Shown here one piece after another: positions 16,739 to 22,876 of a stretch of DNA of 30,160 nucleotides. Below the pieces are notes generated by a model. That model saw only the letters and a list, made by a program, of their open reading frames with translations. It did not search any database and was not told the origin of the DNA. Source of the DNA: Candidatus Saccharimonadota bacterium. GTDB lineage: Bacteria > Patescibacteriota > Saccharimonadia > Saccharimonadales > UBA7683. Numbering within the stretch: the stretch's first letter is position 1; each line of letters starts with the position of its first letter. The translations under genes were made by a program, and so were the position numbers. The stretch lies in contig JAGOUG010000003.1 of the NCBI GenBank assembly GCA_018061375.1, positions 1 to 30,160 of the forward strand, written 5' to 3'.

Positions 16739-16745
16739 ATTTCGA

Positions 16746-16811
16746 GACGATTTCGCTGCCGTTACAGCTCATCAGCTTAGCTTCGTACGATTGTACACTC
16801 TAAGGATCGTC
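16746..16811 (-). ncRNA. Type III hammerhead ribozyme A (downstream of flotillin gene)
   Basis: Read on the minus strand: stem III GACGA (16811-16807), cleavage triplet AUC with C17 at 16805, stem I CUUAG/CUAAG (16804-16800 with 16780-16776) extended by a GUAC/GUAC helix, the core CUGAUGA (16775-16769), stem II GCUG/CAGC with loop UAACGG, GAAA (16754-16751), and stem III UCGUC (16750-16746). All conserved hammerhead core bases are present and all three stems pair, with stem III open (type III). Cleavage is predicted between 16805 and 16804. It lies 3' of the flotillin gene and 72 bp from secA. Confidence 0.93.
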
Positions 16812-16968
16812 TGGGAGCTGCACCCGAAGGTGCGCTCCCAGTGAAGAATTAATGGTATCTTCCTACCAACTGTTTTCCTCTGCGAGCGCTGACGCGCTCA
16901 CTTCATAGGATAACTCTACAGTCAGAGTTCTCTAGACCCGAGAAAGGTATTGCTGTCGCTCCGAAGAG
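16812..16968 (-). ncRNA. Structured 3' element preceding hammerhead A
   Basis: This is the untranslated region between the flotillin stop and ribozyme A. On the minus strand it ends in a hairpin: UGGGAG/CUCCCA outer stem (16840-16835 with 16817-16812) and a GCACC/GGUGC inner stem capped by a UUCG tetraloop. Just upstream is the box that reads AGTGAAGAATTAATGGT on the plus strand (16840-16856), identical in the other copy at 19307-19323. The remaining part (16857-16968) is not alignable with the other copy by eye but also holds small hairpins (AACTCT/AGAGTT, GAGCGC/GCGCTC). The UUCG cap is correct only on the minus strand, which agrees with the ribozyme orientation. Confidence 0.8.
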
Positions 16969-18459
16969 CTAGCCGTCGACGGCTGCCGGCGCGGCTTCCG
17001 CCGAGGACGACGTTGCATCGCTCCCGGTGGTCTCCACGGCGGTATCGGTCCCGAACAGCTTCGCGGGATCGATGCCGAAGGCCTGCAGGATCGGCAGGGC
17101 GCTCTTGAGGATCTCCGGCACCATGTTGGCGACTCGGGAGCTTGCTCCCTCGCCACCGTTGCTTCCGCCGTCCATCACGACCATGCTGCTGATCTGCGCG
17201 AACGGCGCAGCAGCCTCACGGACGATTCCGGGCAGGGTCGCGATGAGATCCGGCAACACGCTGAGGCGAGCAGCCTCATCGGTGAACGCACCGAGCGCGG
17301 TTGCCATCTTCTCCTGGCCTTCGGCCTGAGCGAGCAACTTGGCTCGATCACCCTCGGCCTCGGCCTCCAGCTCAGCCTGGTGTGCAACCGCTGCGGCCTT
17401 GCGAGCCTCAGCAGCAGCATCACCCTGCAGCCGTGTGCCTTGGGCTTCCGCCTCGGCACGTGCGACTGCGGCAGAGCTCTCACCTTCCGCGGTGAGAACC
17501 AGCGCCTGGCGCTGAGCCTCCGCCGGGATGATCACATCAGCACGCTGCGCCTCTGTGGCACGTTCTGCACGCTTCTGCTCCACCCCGATCTGAGCCTCTT
17601 CGCTGGCCATCTGGACCTGGGCCTCAGCCACCACCACCGCCTTGCGAGCCTCGGCTTCCGCCTGAGGACCCGCCTGTGCGGCAGTTGCGTTCTGAGCATC
17701 CACCTCGGCCCGCACTCGTGCAAGCGTGAGGTCTCGCTCCTGCTCTGCCAGAGCGATTGCCGCATCGGCTTCCGCCTGGGCGGTATCACCCTGTCGCTTG
17801 GCTTCCGCTGCAGCGATCTTCGCATCACGCTGAGCGTTGGCTTCACCGACCTCGGCATCACGCTGGACTTCAGCGATCCGCTTCCGACCGAGCGAGTGGA
17901 GGTAGCCGTTCGAATCGGAGATGTTCTGGATCGTCAAGACGTCCAGCTCCATCCCGATCTTCTGGAAGTCCGAGCCGGCCTCTTCGAGGACGCGACGTCG
18001 GAACTCCTCACGGTTGTTGTTGAGCTCTTCGATGGTCATCTGCGAGACGATGCCTCGCATGTTGCCCGCCAGGATCTCCTGGACCTGCCTCTGCAAGCCC
18101 TGTCGATCAGAGGTCAAGAACCGCTCCACGGCAGTTGCGATGGCCTCGTCGGTGGAGCCGAACTTGATCAGTCCGACTCCATCCACGTTGACCGGAACGC
18201 CATCGACCGCGATGATGTCAGCAACCTGAACCGTCACATTGAACGGTTCCAGCTCCATGATGTCGACACGTTCGATCACCGGCACTCGGAACCGAGCACC
18301 ACCCCGGACGATCTTCTGCTTGCCTCGTCCGGTGAACACGGCCACCTGGTTGGGTGGCACCTTGATGTAGTTCTTCGAGTAGATCATGCCGATCAACAAG
18401 AAGACGACGACCACGACGATGAGGAACAACGCCGTGCTGGACAAAAGGGATTCGAACAT
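16969..18459 (-). CDS. Flotillin-like SPFH/band 7 protein
   Basis: A 496-aa protein with an N-terminal membrane segment (about 9-30, LFLIVVVVVFLLIGMIY), an SPFH domain (about 30-200; PPNQVAVFTGRGKQK, GGARFRVPVIERVD, GMELDVLTIQNISD) and a long Ala/Glu-rich flotillin coiled coil (about 200-400, many AEA repeats), then a C-terminal region ending in a low-complexity Ala/Ser tail. Flotillins assemble into large membrane scaffolds that organise lipid and protein microdomains. It is preceded by an NfeD-like gene, its usual partner. The start has a strong ribosome binding site (AAGGGGGGAT). The coding sequence is GC-rich, unlike the flanking genes, which points to transfer from a high-GC source such as an actinobacterium or its phage; the source is inference. 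Confidence 0.92.
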   Translation of the reverse strand: MFESLLSSTALFLIVVVVVFLLIGMIYSKNYIKVPPNQVAVFTGRGKQKIVRGGARFRVPVIERVDIMELEPFNVTVQVADIIAVDGVPVNVDGVGLIKFGSTDEAIATAVERFLTSDRQGLQRQVQEILAGNMRGIVSQMTIEELNNNREEFRRRVLEEAGSDFQKIGMELDVLTIQNISDSNGYLHSLGRKRIAEVQRDAEVGEANAQRDAKIAAAEAKRQGDTAQAEADAAIALAEQERDLTLARVRAEVDAQNATAAQAGPQAEAEARKAVVVAEAQVQMASEEAQIGVEQKRAERATEAQRADVIIPAEAQRQALVLTAEGESSAAVARAEAEAQGTRLQGDAAAEARKAAAVAHQAELEAEAEGDRAKLLAQAEGQEKMATALGAFTDEAARLSVLPDLIATLPGIVREAAAPFAQISSMVVMDGGSNGGEGASSRVANMVPEILKSALPILQAFGIDPAKLFGTDTAVETTGSDATSSSAEAAPAAVDG

Positions 18460-18505
18460 CTGTTCTTATCCCCCCTTTCATGGTTGGTGGTTTTTTGGGT
18501 GGTTG

Positions 18506-19045
18506 TTAGAACTCGACGACAACAACGGTGACGTTGGTCTCGCCAACATCAGTGATCACGACCGATGTTCCGGTCGGAATCCCTGCACCATCGTGCGCAA
18601 TAGCACGCTCTGTAACAAGCGAGCCGTTGGTGTTCGTGAATTGCACCTCACCCCAACCGTCCGCTTGGACAGCCAGCGTGATACTCCCCATGAGGCCGAT
18701 GTACGAACTCCTCCCCAGCTGTGAGTTGGACTGCTGCCGAAACAGCGGACGCAACACCAAGAAGAGGCTCGCAATCAACAACACGAAGAAACCCACGATC
18801 GCAAGTGCCAGGGTGAACAACACCGGGATACCTGCCCGAACGGACAAGTACCCGAAGATGCCGAAACCAATAGCACCCGCAGCAATCGCCTTGAGATTGA
18901 ACCACGAGGGTTCGCTCTCGAAGTCGAAGTCAAGGTCTTCCGCAAAGTCCAGCGCCTCTCCGAGGAGAAGGCTGACCAGCAAGAAGGCCAAACCGCAACC
19001 AGCGATCAGCAGATAGAACGTCTCCGATTCGAACACGCTCCACAC
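18506..19045 (-). CDS. NfeD-like membrane protein, flotillin partner
   Basis: A 179-aa protein with an N-terminal membrane helix (about 10-28, LLIAGCGLAFLLVSLLLG), a pair of further helices (about 55-100, IAAGAIGFGIFGYL and VLFTLALAIVGFFVLLIASLFLVL) and a C-terminal OB-fold-like beta domain (about 115-179, GSITLAVQADGWGEVQF and GTSVVITDVGETNVTVVVVEF), the layout of short NfeD/NfeD1b-type proteins. NfeD proteins bind SPFH proteins and are encoded next to them, as here (46 bp upstream of the flotillin). The start is GTG at 19045 with AAAGG just before it. It is GC-rich and is the first gene of the second ribozyme-bounded unit. Confidence 0.85.
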   Translation of the reverse strand: MWSVFESETFYLLIAGCGLAFLLVSLLLGEALDFAEDLDFDFESEPSWFNLKAIAAGAIGFGIFGYLSVRAGIPVLFTLALAIVGFFVLLIASLFLVLRPLFRQQSNSQLGRSSYIGLMGSITLAVQADGWGEVQFTNTNGSLVTERAIAHDGAGIPTGTSVVITDVGETNVTVVVVEF

Positions 19046-19206
19046 CGCCTTTCTCTACTAGGGAATGTTGAGGTACTTGGCGATAACGCACCACTGCGAG
19101 GGTTCGACAATAACATCAGCTCCTCAGCCAGGTCGGATCAGATCCTTCCACACCTATCTTCATCCCACCTCAAAAATAGACGAAGAATTATCTAACATTT
19201 TAAGTT
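19046..19206 (-). promoter_or_regulatory. Leader of the NfeD-flotillin unit with conserved leader element 2
   Basis: No gene is seen here. Positions 19126-19153 match 20742-20769 at 22 of 28 positions; on the minus strand both read close to GUGG-R-AGGAUCU-N-N-UCC-R-ACC-N-GGCU. The match continues as a series of two small hairpins and an AAC-Y-CUCGC-like end (19085-19125). The beginning of the region (19160-19206), right after ribozyme B, is AT-rich and has a GATAAT -10-like box without a convincing -35, so an internal promoter is possible but unsupported. Confidence 0.55.
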
Positions 19207-19274
19207 GACGATTTCGCTGCCGTTACAGCTCATCAGTTTGGCTTTGTACCTGGGGTACTACTCCAAAGATCGTC
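19207..19274 (-). ncRNA. Type III hammerhead ribozyme B (downstream of lipoprotein gene)
   Basis: Minus strand: stem III GACGA (19274-19270), AUC cleavage triplet with C17 at 19268, stem I UUUGG/CCAAA (19267-19263 with 19241-19237) plus a distal GUACC/GGUAC helix, core CUGAUGA (19236-19230), stem II GCUG/CAGC with loop UAACGG, GAAA (19215-19212), and stem III UCGUC (19211-19207). Core, stem II and stem III are identical to ribozyme A, while stem I differs on both sides yet still pairs, i.e. compensatory change. Cleavage is predicted between 19268 and 19267. It separates the two gene pairs of the island. Confidence 0.93.
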
Positions 19275-19450
19275 CGGGAGGAGCGCCCCGAAGGGCGCTC
19301 ACTCCCAGTGAAGAATTAATGGTGTTCTTCAACCAAATCGATACGTCCGTGTGCACTCGAGGGTGCGACTACATCAGTAGTTCCTCATCGATTATGAGGT
19401 TCACATTCTCTAAGAGAGACTAGCTGTGATTGCTAGTTGACCGACGAAGG
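19275..19450 (-). ncRNA. Structured 3' element preceding hammerhead B
   Basis: Untranslated region between the lipoprotein stop and ribozyme B. It ends in a hairpin with GGGAG/CUCCC outer pairing (19276-19280 with 19302-19306) and an 8-bp inner stem GAGCGCCC/GGGCGCUC capped by UUCG on the minus strand. The 17-base box at 19307-19323 is identical to that of the first copy. Further small hairpins (CCTCAT/ATGAGG, ACTAC/GTAGT, GCAC/GTGC) occupy places similar to those in copy A but with different sequence, as expected if structure is conserved. Confidence 0.8.
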
Positions 19451-20062
19451 TCAGTTGCCGCCGTAGGAGCTCTCATCGCCCACCGAGCTGGGCTTGCTGC
19501 CCTCGTTGTAGACGAGGAGCGGCTTGCTGGTCATGTCGAGCGGGGCGTCGGAGAGCACGTACTCACCGGTCCACTGGACCATGACGCCGTCGGTGGTGAA
19601 GAAGAAGATGGCGTCCTCGGAGGGACCCCACGTTCCGTCATCCATCGGAGCTTCGACGCCGAAGGCGCAGTAGGTGTCACGGCCGCAGCCGTCGATCACC
19701 TGGGTGGCCGTCGACATCTGGGAACTGGCGCTGGACACCTTGCCCTTCACCGTGTAGTTGCCCATCAGCTGGCCCTGCGCGCTGAACAGGTAGATGTAGC
19801 TCAGCTTGTTCGGGTCGGCGTAGCGCTGGAGCCGCTCGGAAAGGTTCTTCCGCTCGAGCCAGCCGCCGGCCTTCATGGCCTCCATGGGGTACGGCACGGC
19901 CTTGATGGCCGCGCTGGAGTACTCCTCGGTCTCCGCCTGGCTCTTGTCCTGCGTCGAACCCTCCTTGGGTCCGGCGTCGGTGCAAGCCGCCACGAGCGCC
20001 ACGATGGCGAACAGCGGGATGAGCCACAGGAACTTCTTCTTGGACTTCGGGTTGGTCTTCAT
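19451..20062 (-). CDS. Lipoprotein of a phage/plasmid-type family, 203 aa
   Basis: A basic N-terminus and hydrophobic stretch end in a lipobox (IVALVAACTD; Cys about residue 27), so it is a lipoprotein. The mature part has KLSYIYLFSAQGQLMGNYT, a VKGKVSSASSQ segment and, near the end, DAIFFFTTDGVMVQWTGEY followed by SDAPLD. From memory this pattern (IYL..G..GY..GK..S.., then FFTxxGxxVxW) occurs in small uncharacterised lipoproteins of proteobacteria and phages. Function is unknown. It is the second gene of the first ribozyme-bounded unit, follows the 172-aa gene by 75 bp with a GGAAGAGG ribosome binding site, and is GC-rich. Confidence 0.8.
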   Translation of the reverse strand: MKTNPKSKKKFLWLIPLFAIVALVAACTDAGPKEGSTQDKSQAETEEYSSAAIKAVPYPMEAMKAGGWLERKNLSERLQRYADPNKLSYIYLFSAQGQLMGNYTVKGKVSSASSQMSTATQVIDGCGRDTYCAFGVEAPMDDGTWGPSEDAIFFFTTDGVMVQWTGEYVLSDAPLDMTSKPLLVYNEGSKPSSVGDESSYGGN

Positions 20063-20137
20063 GTTTGCTGGTACCTCTTCCGTGATTGGGTTGGGTTTGC
20101 TTGAAGTGCCTTGCCTTGCTGTGCTGTGCTTGAGCCC

Positions 20138-20656
20138 TCAGGCCGCCGCGGCTTCGCAGTCGGTGCTCGGGTCCGTACCATCGATCTGGTACGGGAGGTC
20201 CGCGCTCCGCCACTTGTCACGGATGGTCTTGCGGGCTTCAGCGTTGTACGCGGCGACGGAGTTCCGGCACTGCTGCTGGATCCCCGTTGCGGTCGTCTGC
20301 TTGTTGTTCAGCTCTTCCTTGTACAGCTCGAGCTCGACCGAGCTCTGTCCCGAGGGCGGAGGGTTGTTGGCCTTCCACTCCTCGAGCGCCGTGTTGGCGT
20401 CGTTGAGCTGGGTGTCGAACCGCTGGATGCCCGCGTAGGTGTCCTCGAAGAACGCCTGTGCCTGGATCCGGTTGTCCGCATCGTTCTCGCGAACGATCGT
20501 GTCGCCCTTGCCCTTGACGTCGCTGGTCGCAACCTTGAAGGCCCAACCACCGACGCTGAGGAGCGCGACGAACCCCATGACGAGCCAGAAGGCCCCCCAG
20601 GGATGACGCACCCACCAACGGGTCTCGATGTCCTTGTCGAAGTAGCTCTTGGCCAC
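20138..20656 (-). CDS. Single-pass membrane protein with helical outer domain, 172 aa
   Basis: I do not recognise the family. A cytoplasmic stretch with several Trp/Arg (TRWWVRHPWGAFW) leads into one membrane helix (about 25-43, LVMGFVALLSVGGWAFKV), followed by a charged helical domain (about 60-150) with QQQCRNSVAAYNAEARK, faintly like LemA-type helices. Two cysteines (in QQQCRN and TDCEA) may form a disulphide. The start is a GTG at 20656 with an AGAGAAGAG purine stretch upstream. It is the first gene after the consensus promoter and pairs with the lipoprotein gene, so they may form one envelope complex. It is GC-rich like the rest of the island. Confidence 0.78.
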   Translation of the reverse strand: MAKSYFDKDIETRWWVRHPWGAFWLVMGFVALLSVGGWAFKVATSDVKGKGDTIVRENDADNRIQAQAFFEDTYAGIQRFDTQLNDANTALEEWKANNPPPSGQSSVELELYKEELNNKQTTATGIQQQCRNSVAAYNAEARKTIRDKWRSADLPYQIDGTDPSTDCEAAAA

Positions 20657-20700
20657 GTGATTCTCTTCTCTGTGATGTGAGTGGAAATGTGCTAGGTTGT

Positions 20701-20770
20701 ACGCGCCTTAGCGGGAGTTTGGCACACGTGCCGGCTCTCCGAGCCTGGTTGGAAAAGATCCTCCCACAAC
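20701..20770 (-). promoter_or_regulatory. Conserved leader element 1 of the island transcript
   Basis: On the minus strand GUUGU-GGGAG (20770-20761) can pair with CUCCC (20712-20716) and ACAAC (20696-20700), closing a junction holding hairpins GGA/UCC, GGCUC/GAGCC and GGCAC/GUGCC. Positions 20742-20769 resemble 19126-19153 before the NfeD gene. It lies in the 5' untranslated leader between the promoter and the 172-aa gene. Confidence 0.55.
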
Positions 20771-20827
20771 TACTGTTATTTACATAACAACAGATGCGGA
20801 ATTACCTACACACAACGAACTTTACGC

Positions 20828-20856
20828 ATTATAGCGTTTTTTTGTGTAATTGTCAA
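20828..20856 (-). promoter_or_regulatory. Perfect consensus sigma70 promoter of the island
   Basis: Minus strand TTGACA (20851-20856), exactly 17 bases, TATAAT (20828-20833). The predicted start is about 20821, giving a leader of about 165 nt that holds leader element 1 before the GTG of the 172-aa gene. Such a full consensus predicts strong constitutive transcription of the ribozyme-containing island. Confidence 0.85.
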
Positions 20857-21120
20857 TACTATATTTAAATAAACCACTTTGTTTGGCTAATTAAAGATGC
20901 TGGGTACAGAAAATGTTCGACCGAGCAGAGCTGTCACAAACAGATGTATCTATAAGTATGTATTGGTTTATAAAACAGAGCTAAATCACGAGTTTCTTCT
21001 TACTGGGAAGTTAACTCTAAATGCGGTCTAACCTTGGCTTACAATGCTTGTTTCTAATGTGCGTACACGTCATGTGTATGAAAGACATTATAGGCGATCA
21101 CTGCTGATTTGTCAATATCT
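20857..21120. other. 264-bp gene-free region with a second perfect consensus promoter
   Basis: No convincing gene or tRNA is visible on either strand. A second perfect minus-strand promoter, TTGACA (21110-21115), 17 bases, TATAAT (21087-21092), starts transcription near 21080 into about 220 bp of AT-rich sequence that runs to the island promoter. The region could make a small RNA, a very short peptide (an ATG at about 21073 opens 18 codons), or simply a longer island leader. Confidence 0.5.
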
Positions 21121-21453
21121 CTAGCTACGTTCGATCACCTGATCATATAATCTATCTGGTGGTGTTTTTATGCGTATCGTTTGTACTGACTCAGTTAACA
21201 TCCTATTCACAATTCCTGACGAAGAGCCTGTAACTGGATTCGCATTTGGTACAGAAATATCACCACACACCCAGCTTGTATTCACTAAGTCGGCCTTCTT
21301 TAGTAATGACTGTAAATCGTCACTCGTTGGGCCAATTTCACACTGAGGTGCCTCATAATTTCTACCTAGCACTAGGCGACCCACCGTGCGTTCTACAGCA
21401 CTACGCTGCGGACAATCAACACATAAATCTCTGCGAATAAGTTGTTCTAACAT
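21121..21453 (-). CDS. Small Cys-containing protein, 110 aa
   Basis: Family not recognised. It has an N-terminal CVDCPQR pair (C11, C14) and C38 and C63, without signal or membrane helix, so a small zinc-binding fold is possible. A good promoter (TTGACA 21483-21488, 16 bases, TATAGT 21461-21466) places the transcription start at about the ATG (21453), which supports a real leaderless gene. It is divergent from the first of the three tandem paralogues, sharing a 45-bp control region with it. Confidence 0.6.
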   Translation of the reverse strand: MLEQLIRRDLCVDCPQRSAVERTVGRLVLGRNYEAPQCEIGPTSDDLQSLLKKADLVNTSWVCGDISVPNANPVTGSSSGIVNRMLTESVQTIRIKTPPDRLYDQVIERS

Positions 21454-21497
21454 GAATACAACTATACTACTTTTGCAGTATTTGTCAAATACAGCAC

Positions 21498-21526
21498 TTG
21501 ACTTATTATAGTTCTTATGCTAGTAT
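21498..21526 (+). promoter_or_regulatory. Promoter of the three-paralogue operon
   Basis: Plus strand TTGACT (21498-21503), 17 bases, TAGTAT (21521-21526), or TATAAC at 21524-21529 with a longer spacer. The start of transcription falls at about 21533, next to the ATG at 21534. It overlaps the divergent promoter of the 110-aa gene, so the two may be controlled together. Confidence 0.55.
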
Positions 21527-21533
21527 AACAATT

Positions 21534-22181
21534 ATGAAAACCCCTTTAGAACAACCAAAAACACCTGAAAAGCCTCGCTCAAACAAGCGAAAAATCACTA
21601 CTGCTCTCGCGCTAACCGCAGCACTAACTGCAGGTACTATTGTTGGAGCTAATAGAATATCTGACGATTCGAAAAAAAAGCAGCAAGCAGCAGCGGAGCA
21701 AAAAGCTGAACTAGATGCAATTGCGGCAGTTAATGAGGCGAACGAAAAAGTCCTAGAAGATTTTAAAGACACCCCTACTTCAGTAGTTATGCTAGACAAA
21801 GACGGTGGTGTCATGGCTCGATACAACGGCACCGGGCTACTCTTAGAGACTAGTAGCCTGCTTGCAGGTGATGCTGCGACCGAAATGCCTATAACCGAAT
21901 CAGAAGCCCTCACCTTCCCTGATCCACCAACATCTAATGCATATTACTATAATGCAATTGACGATGATGGTAATGACTCAATGCTATACTTCGAGGTAAA
22001 AGAAACTCCCTACGTTATGGTCACGGATGATACCGTCGAGGTTTTTGGCGTACACTGGGAGCTTTGTTCAAGGGACGGCGAACTATGTGCACCAATCACA
22101 TACAGAGGTGATGACGGCTATTACAGAGATGCCAGCCGAGATCTTGCAAGACAGCTCATACTTGCCAAGCGAGAGAATTAA
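21534..22181 (+). CDS. Tandem paralogue 1: membrane-anchored extracytoplasmic protein, 215 aa
   Basis: Start chosen at the ATG at 21534 (MKTPLEQPKTP), since the longer reading begins inside the promoter. It has a basic cytoplasmic tail, one membrane helix (about 24-41, ALALTAALTAGTIVGA), a charged helix, then the shared domain: DTPTSVVMLDKDGGVMARYN with GTGLLLETS, SMLYFEVKETPYV, and the signature WELCSRDGELC (CX6C, likely disulphide), with a short C-terminal helix. The family is unknown to me. It is the first gene of a three-gene tandem array, with the next gene's ribosome binding site overlapping its stop. Confidence 0.75.
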   Translation: MKTPLEQPKTPEKPRSNKRKITTALALTAALTAGTIVGANRISDDSKKKQQAAAEQKAELDAIAAVNEANEKVLEDFKDTPTSVVMLDKDGGVMARYNGTGLLLETSSLLAGDAATEMPITESEALTFPDPPTSNAYYYNAIDDDGNDSMLYFEVKETPYVMVTDDTVEVFGVHWELCSRDGELCAPITYRGDDGYYRDASRDLARQLILAKREN

Positions 22182-22191
22182 GGAGACTATG

Positions 22192-22875
22192 ATGTCTAGA
22201 AATACTAAAAGAACACCTGAAGTACAACAAGCAGCGAACACACATCCTCGTCAAGAATCAGATACGCGTCGTCGTAGCTTACGTCCGCTTATACTCTTCG
22301 GTGCACTAATTGCTGGTGCTGTTGTCGGAGATGTAACCGGAGTAACCGATGGACCCTTTACTCGGCGTCGTACCAGGGATACCGTTCCTGCAGCTTTTCC
22401 ACCAGAACAAGAAGTAACTAACCTAACTGAGAAGTACAAAGATTACCCAACAAGTATTCTTATTCGTGGTGAAGACGGTGAAGTTATAGAAAAGATTGAC
22501 GGTAAAGGCCTACTTCTAAACGTTACACCCGTTAATTTCCCTGACGTGAAAGGCTTACCAACTCATAAAGAAGTAGCAGAAATGCGCGCAGATCAAAATT
22601 ACCCTCACTTTGTTGAAAAAACCACTCAGTATGTATACAAAATAGATGACGGCAAGTTCCGGTATTTTGAAGTCCCTATCTACGGAACATCCATCCAAAC
22701 CGCTGATGGTGGCACAGAATATGGGGGCTCTCCATTTGAACTATGTGAACGTGACTTAAGCTTCTGTGCTGGTTTTGGAGTAGCACCAAGTAACGATTCC
22801 GATGCTGTCCAGAGTTTAATATATACCGATGCTAACCGCGCGTTCGCCATTCACCTAATTGAAAAGGAAGACTAA
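22192..22875 (+). CDS. Tandem paralogue 2: membrane-anchored extracytoplasmic protein, 227 aa
   Basis: The ATG at 22192 follows AAGGAG (22180-22185) by 6 bases; the adjacent ATG at 22189 is too close, and a much longer reading overlaps the previous gene. It has the same plan as its neighbours: basic tail, membrane helix (about 31-48, LRPLILFGALIAGAVVGD), then DYPTSILIRGEDGEVIEKI with DGKGLLLNV, FRYFEVPIYG, and FELCERDLSFC (CX6C). It is followed by AGFGVAP and a C-terminal helix. Function unknown; conservation is in the outer domain, while tails and linkers have diverged. Confidence 0.78.
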   Translation: MSRNTKRTPEVQQAANTHPRQESDTRRRSLRPLILFGALIAGAVVGDVTGVTDGPFTRRRTRDTVPAAFPPEQEVTNLTEKYKDYPTSILIRGEDGEVIEKIDGKGLLLNVTPVNFPDVKGLPTHKEVAEMRADQNYPHFVEKTTQYVYKIDDGKFRYFEVPIYGTSIQTADGGTEYGGSPFELCERDLSFCAGFGVAPSNDSDAVQSLIYTDANRAFAIHLIEKED

Positions 22876-22876
22876 T

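Noticed and set aside
17380..18531. 383-aa plus-strand open frame across the flotillin gene
   Set aside because: It is antisense to a clear SPFH protein; long shadow frames are expected in GC-rich, Ala/Glu-repeat coding sequence.
16741..19323. Integron attC-type recombination sites as explanation for the repeats
   Set aside because: No paired RYYYAAC/GTTRRRY core sites are found; the conserved bases are those of a hammerhead ribozyme.
19430..20680. Plus-strand open frames of 224, 187 and 189 aa over the lipoprotein and 172-aa genes
   Set aside because: They are antisense to proteins with a lipobox and a membrane helix and have no family pattern; high GC removes stop codons in other frames.
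20857..21120. tRNA or known riboswitch in the gene-free region
   Set aside because: No cloverleaf or recognised aptamer pattern could be drawn; only the promoter is supported.
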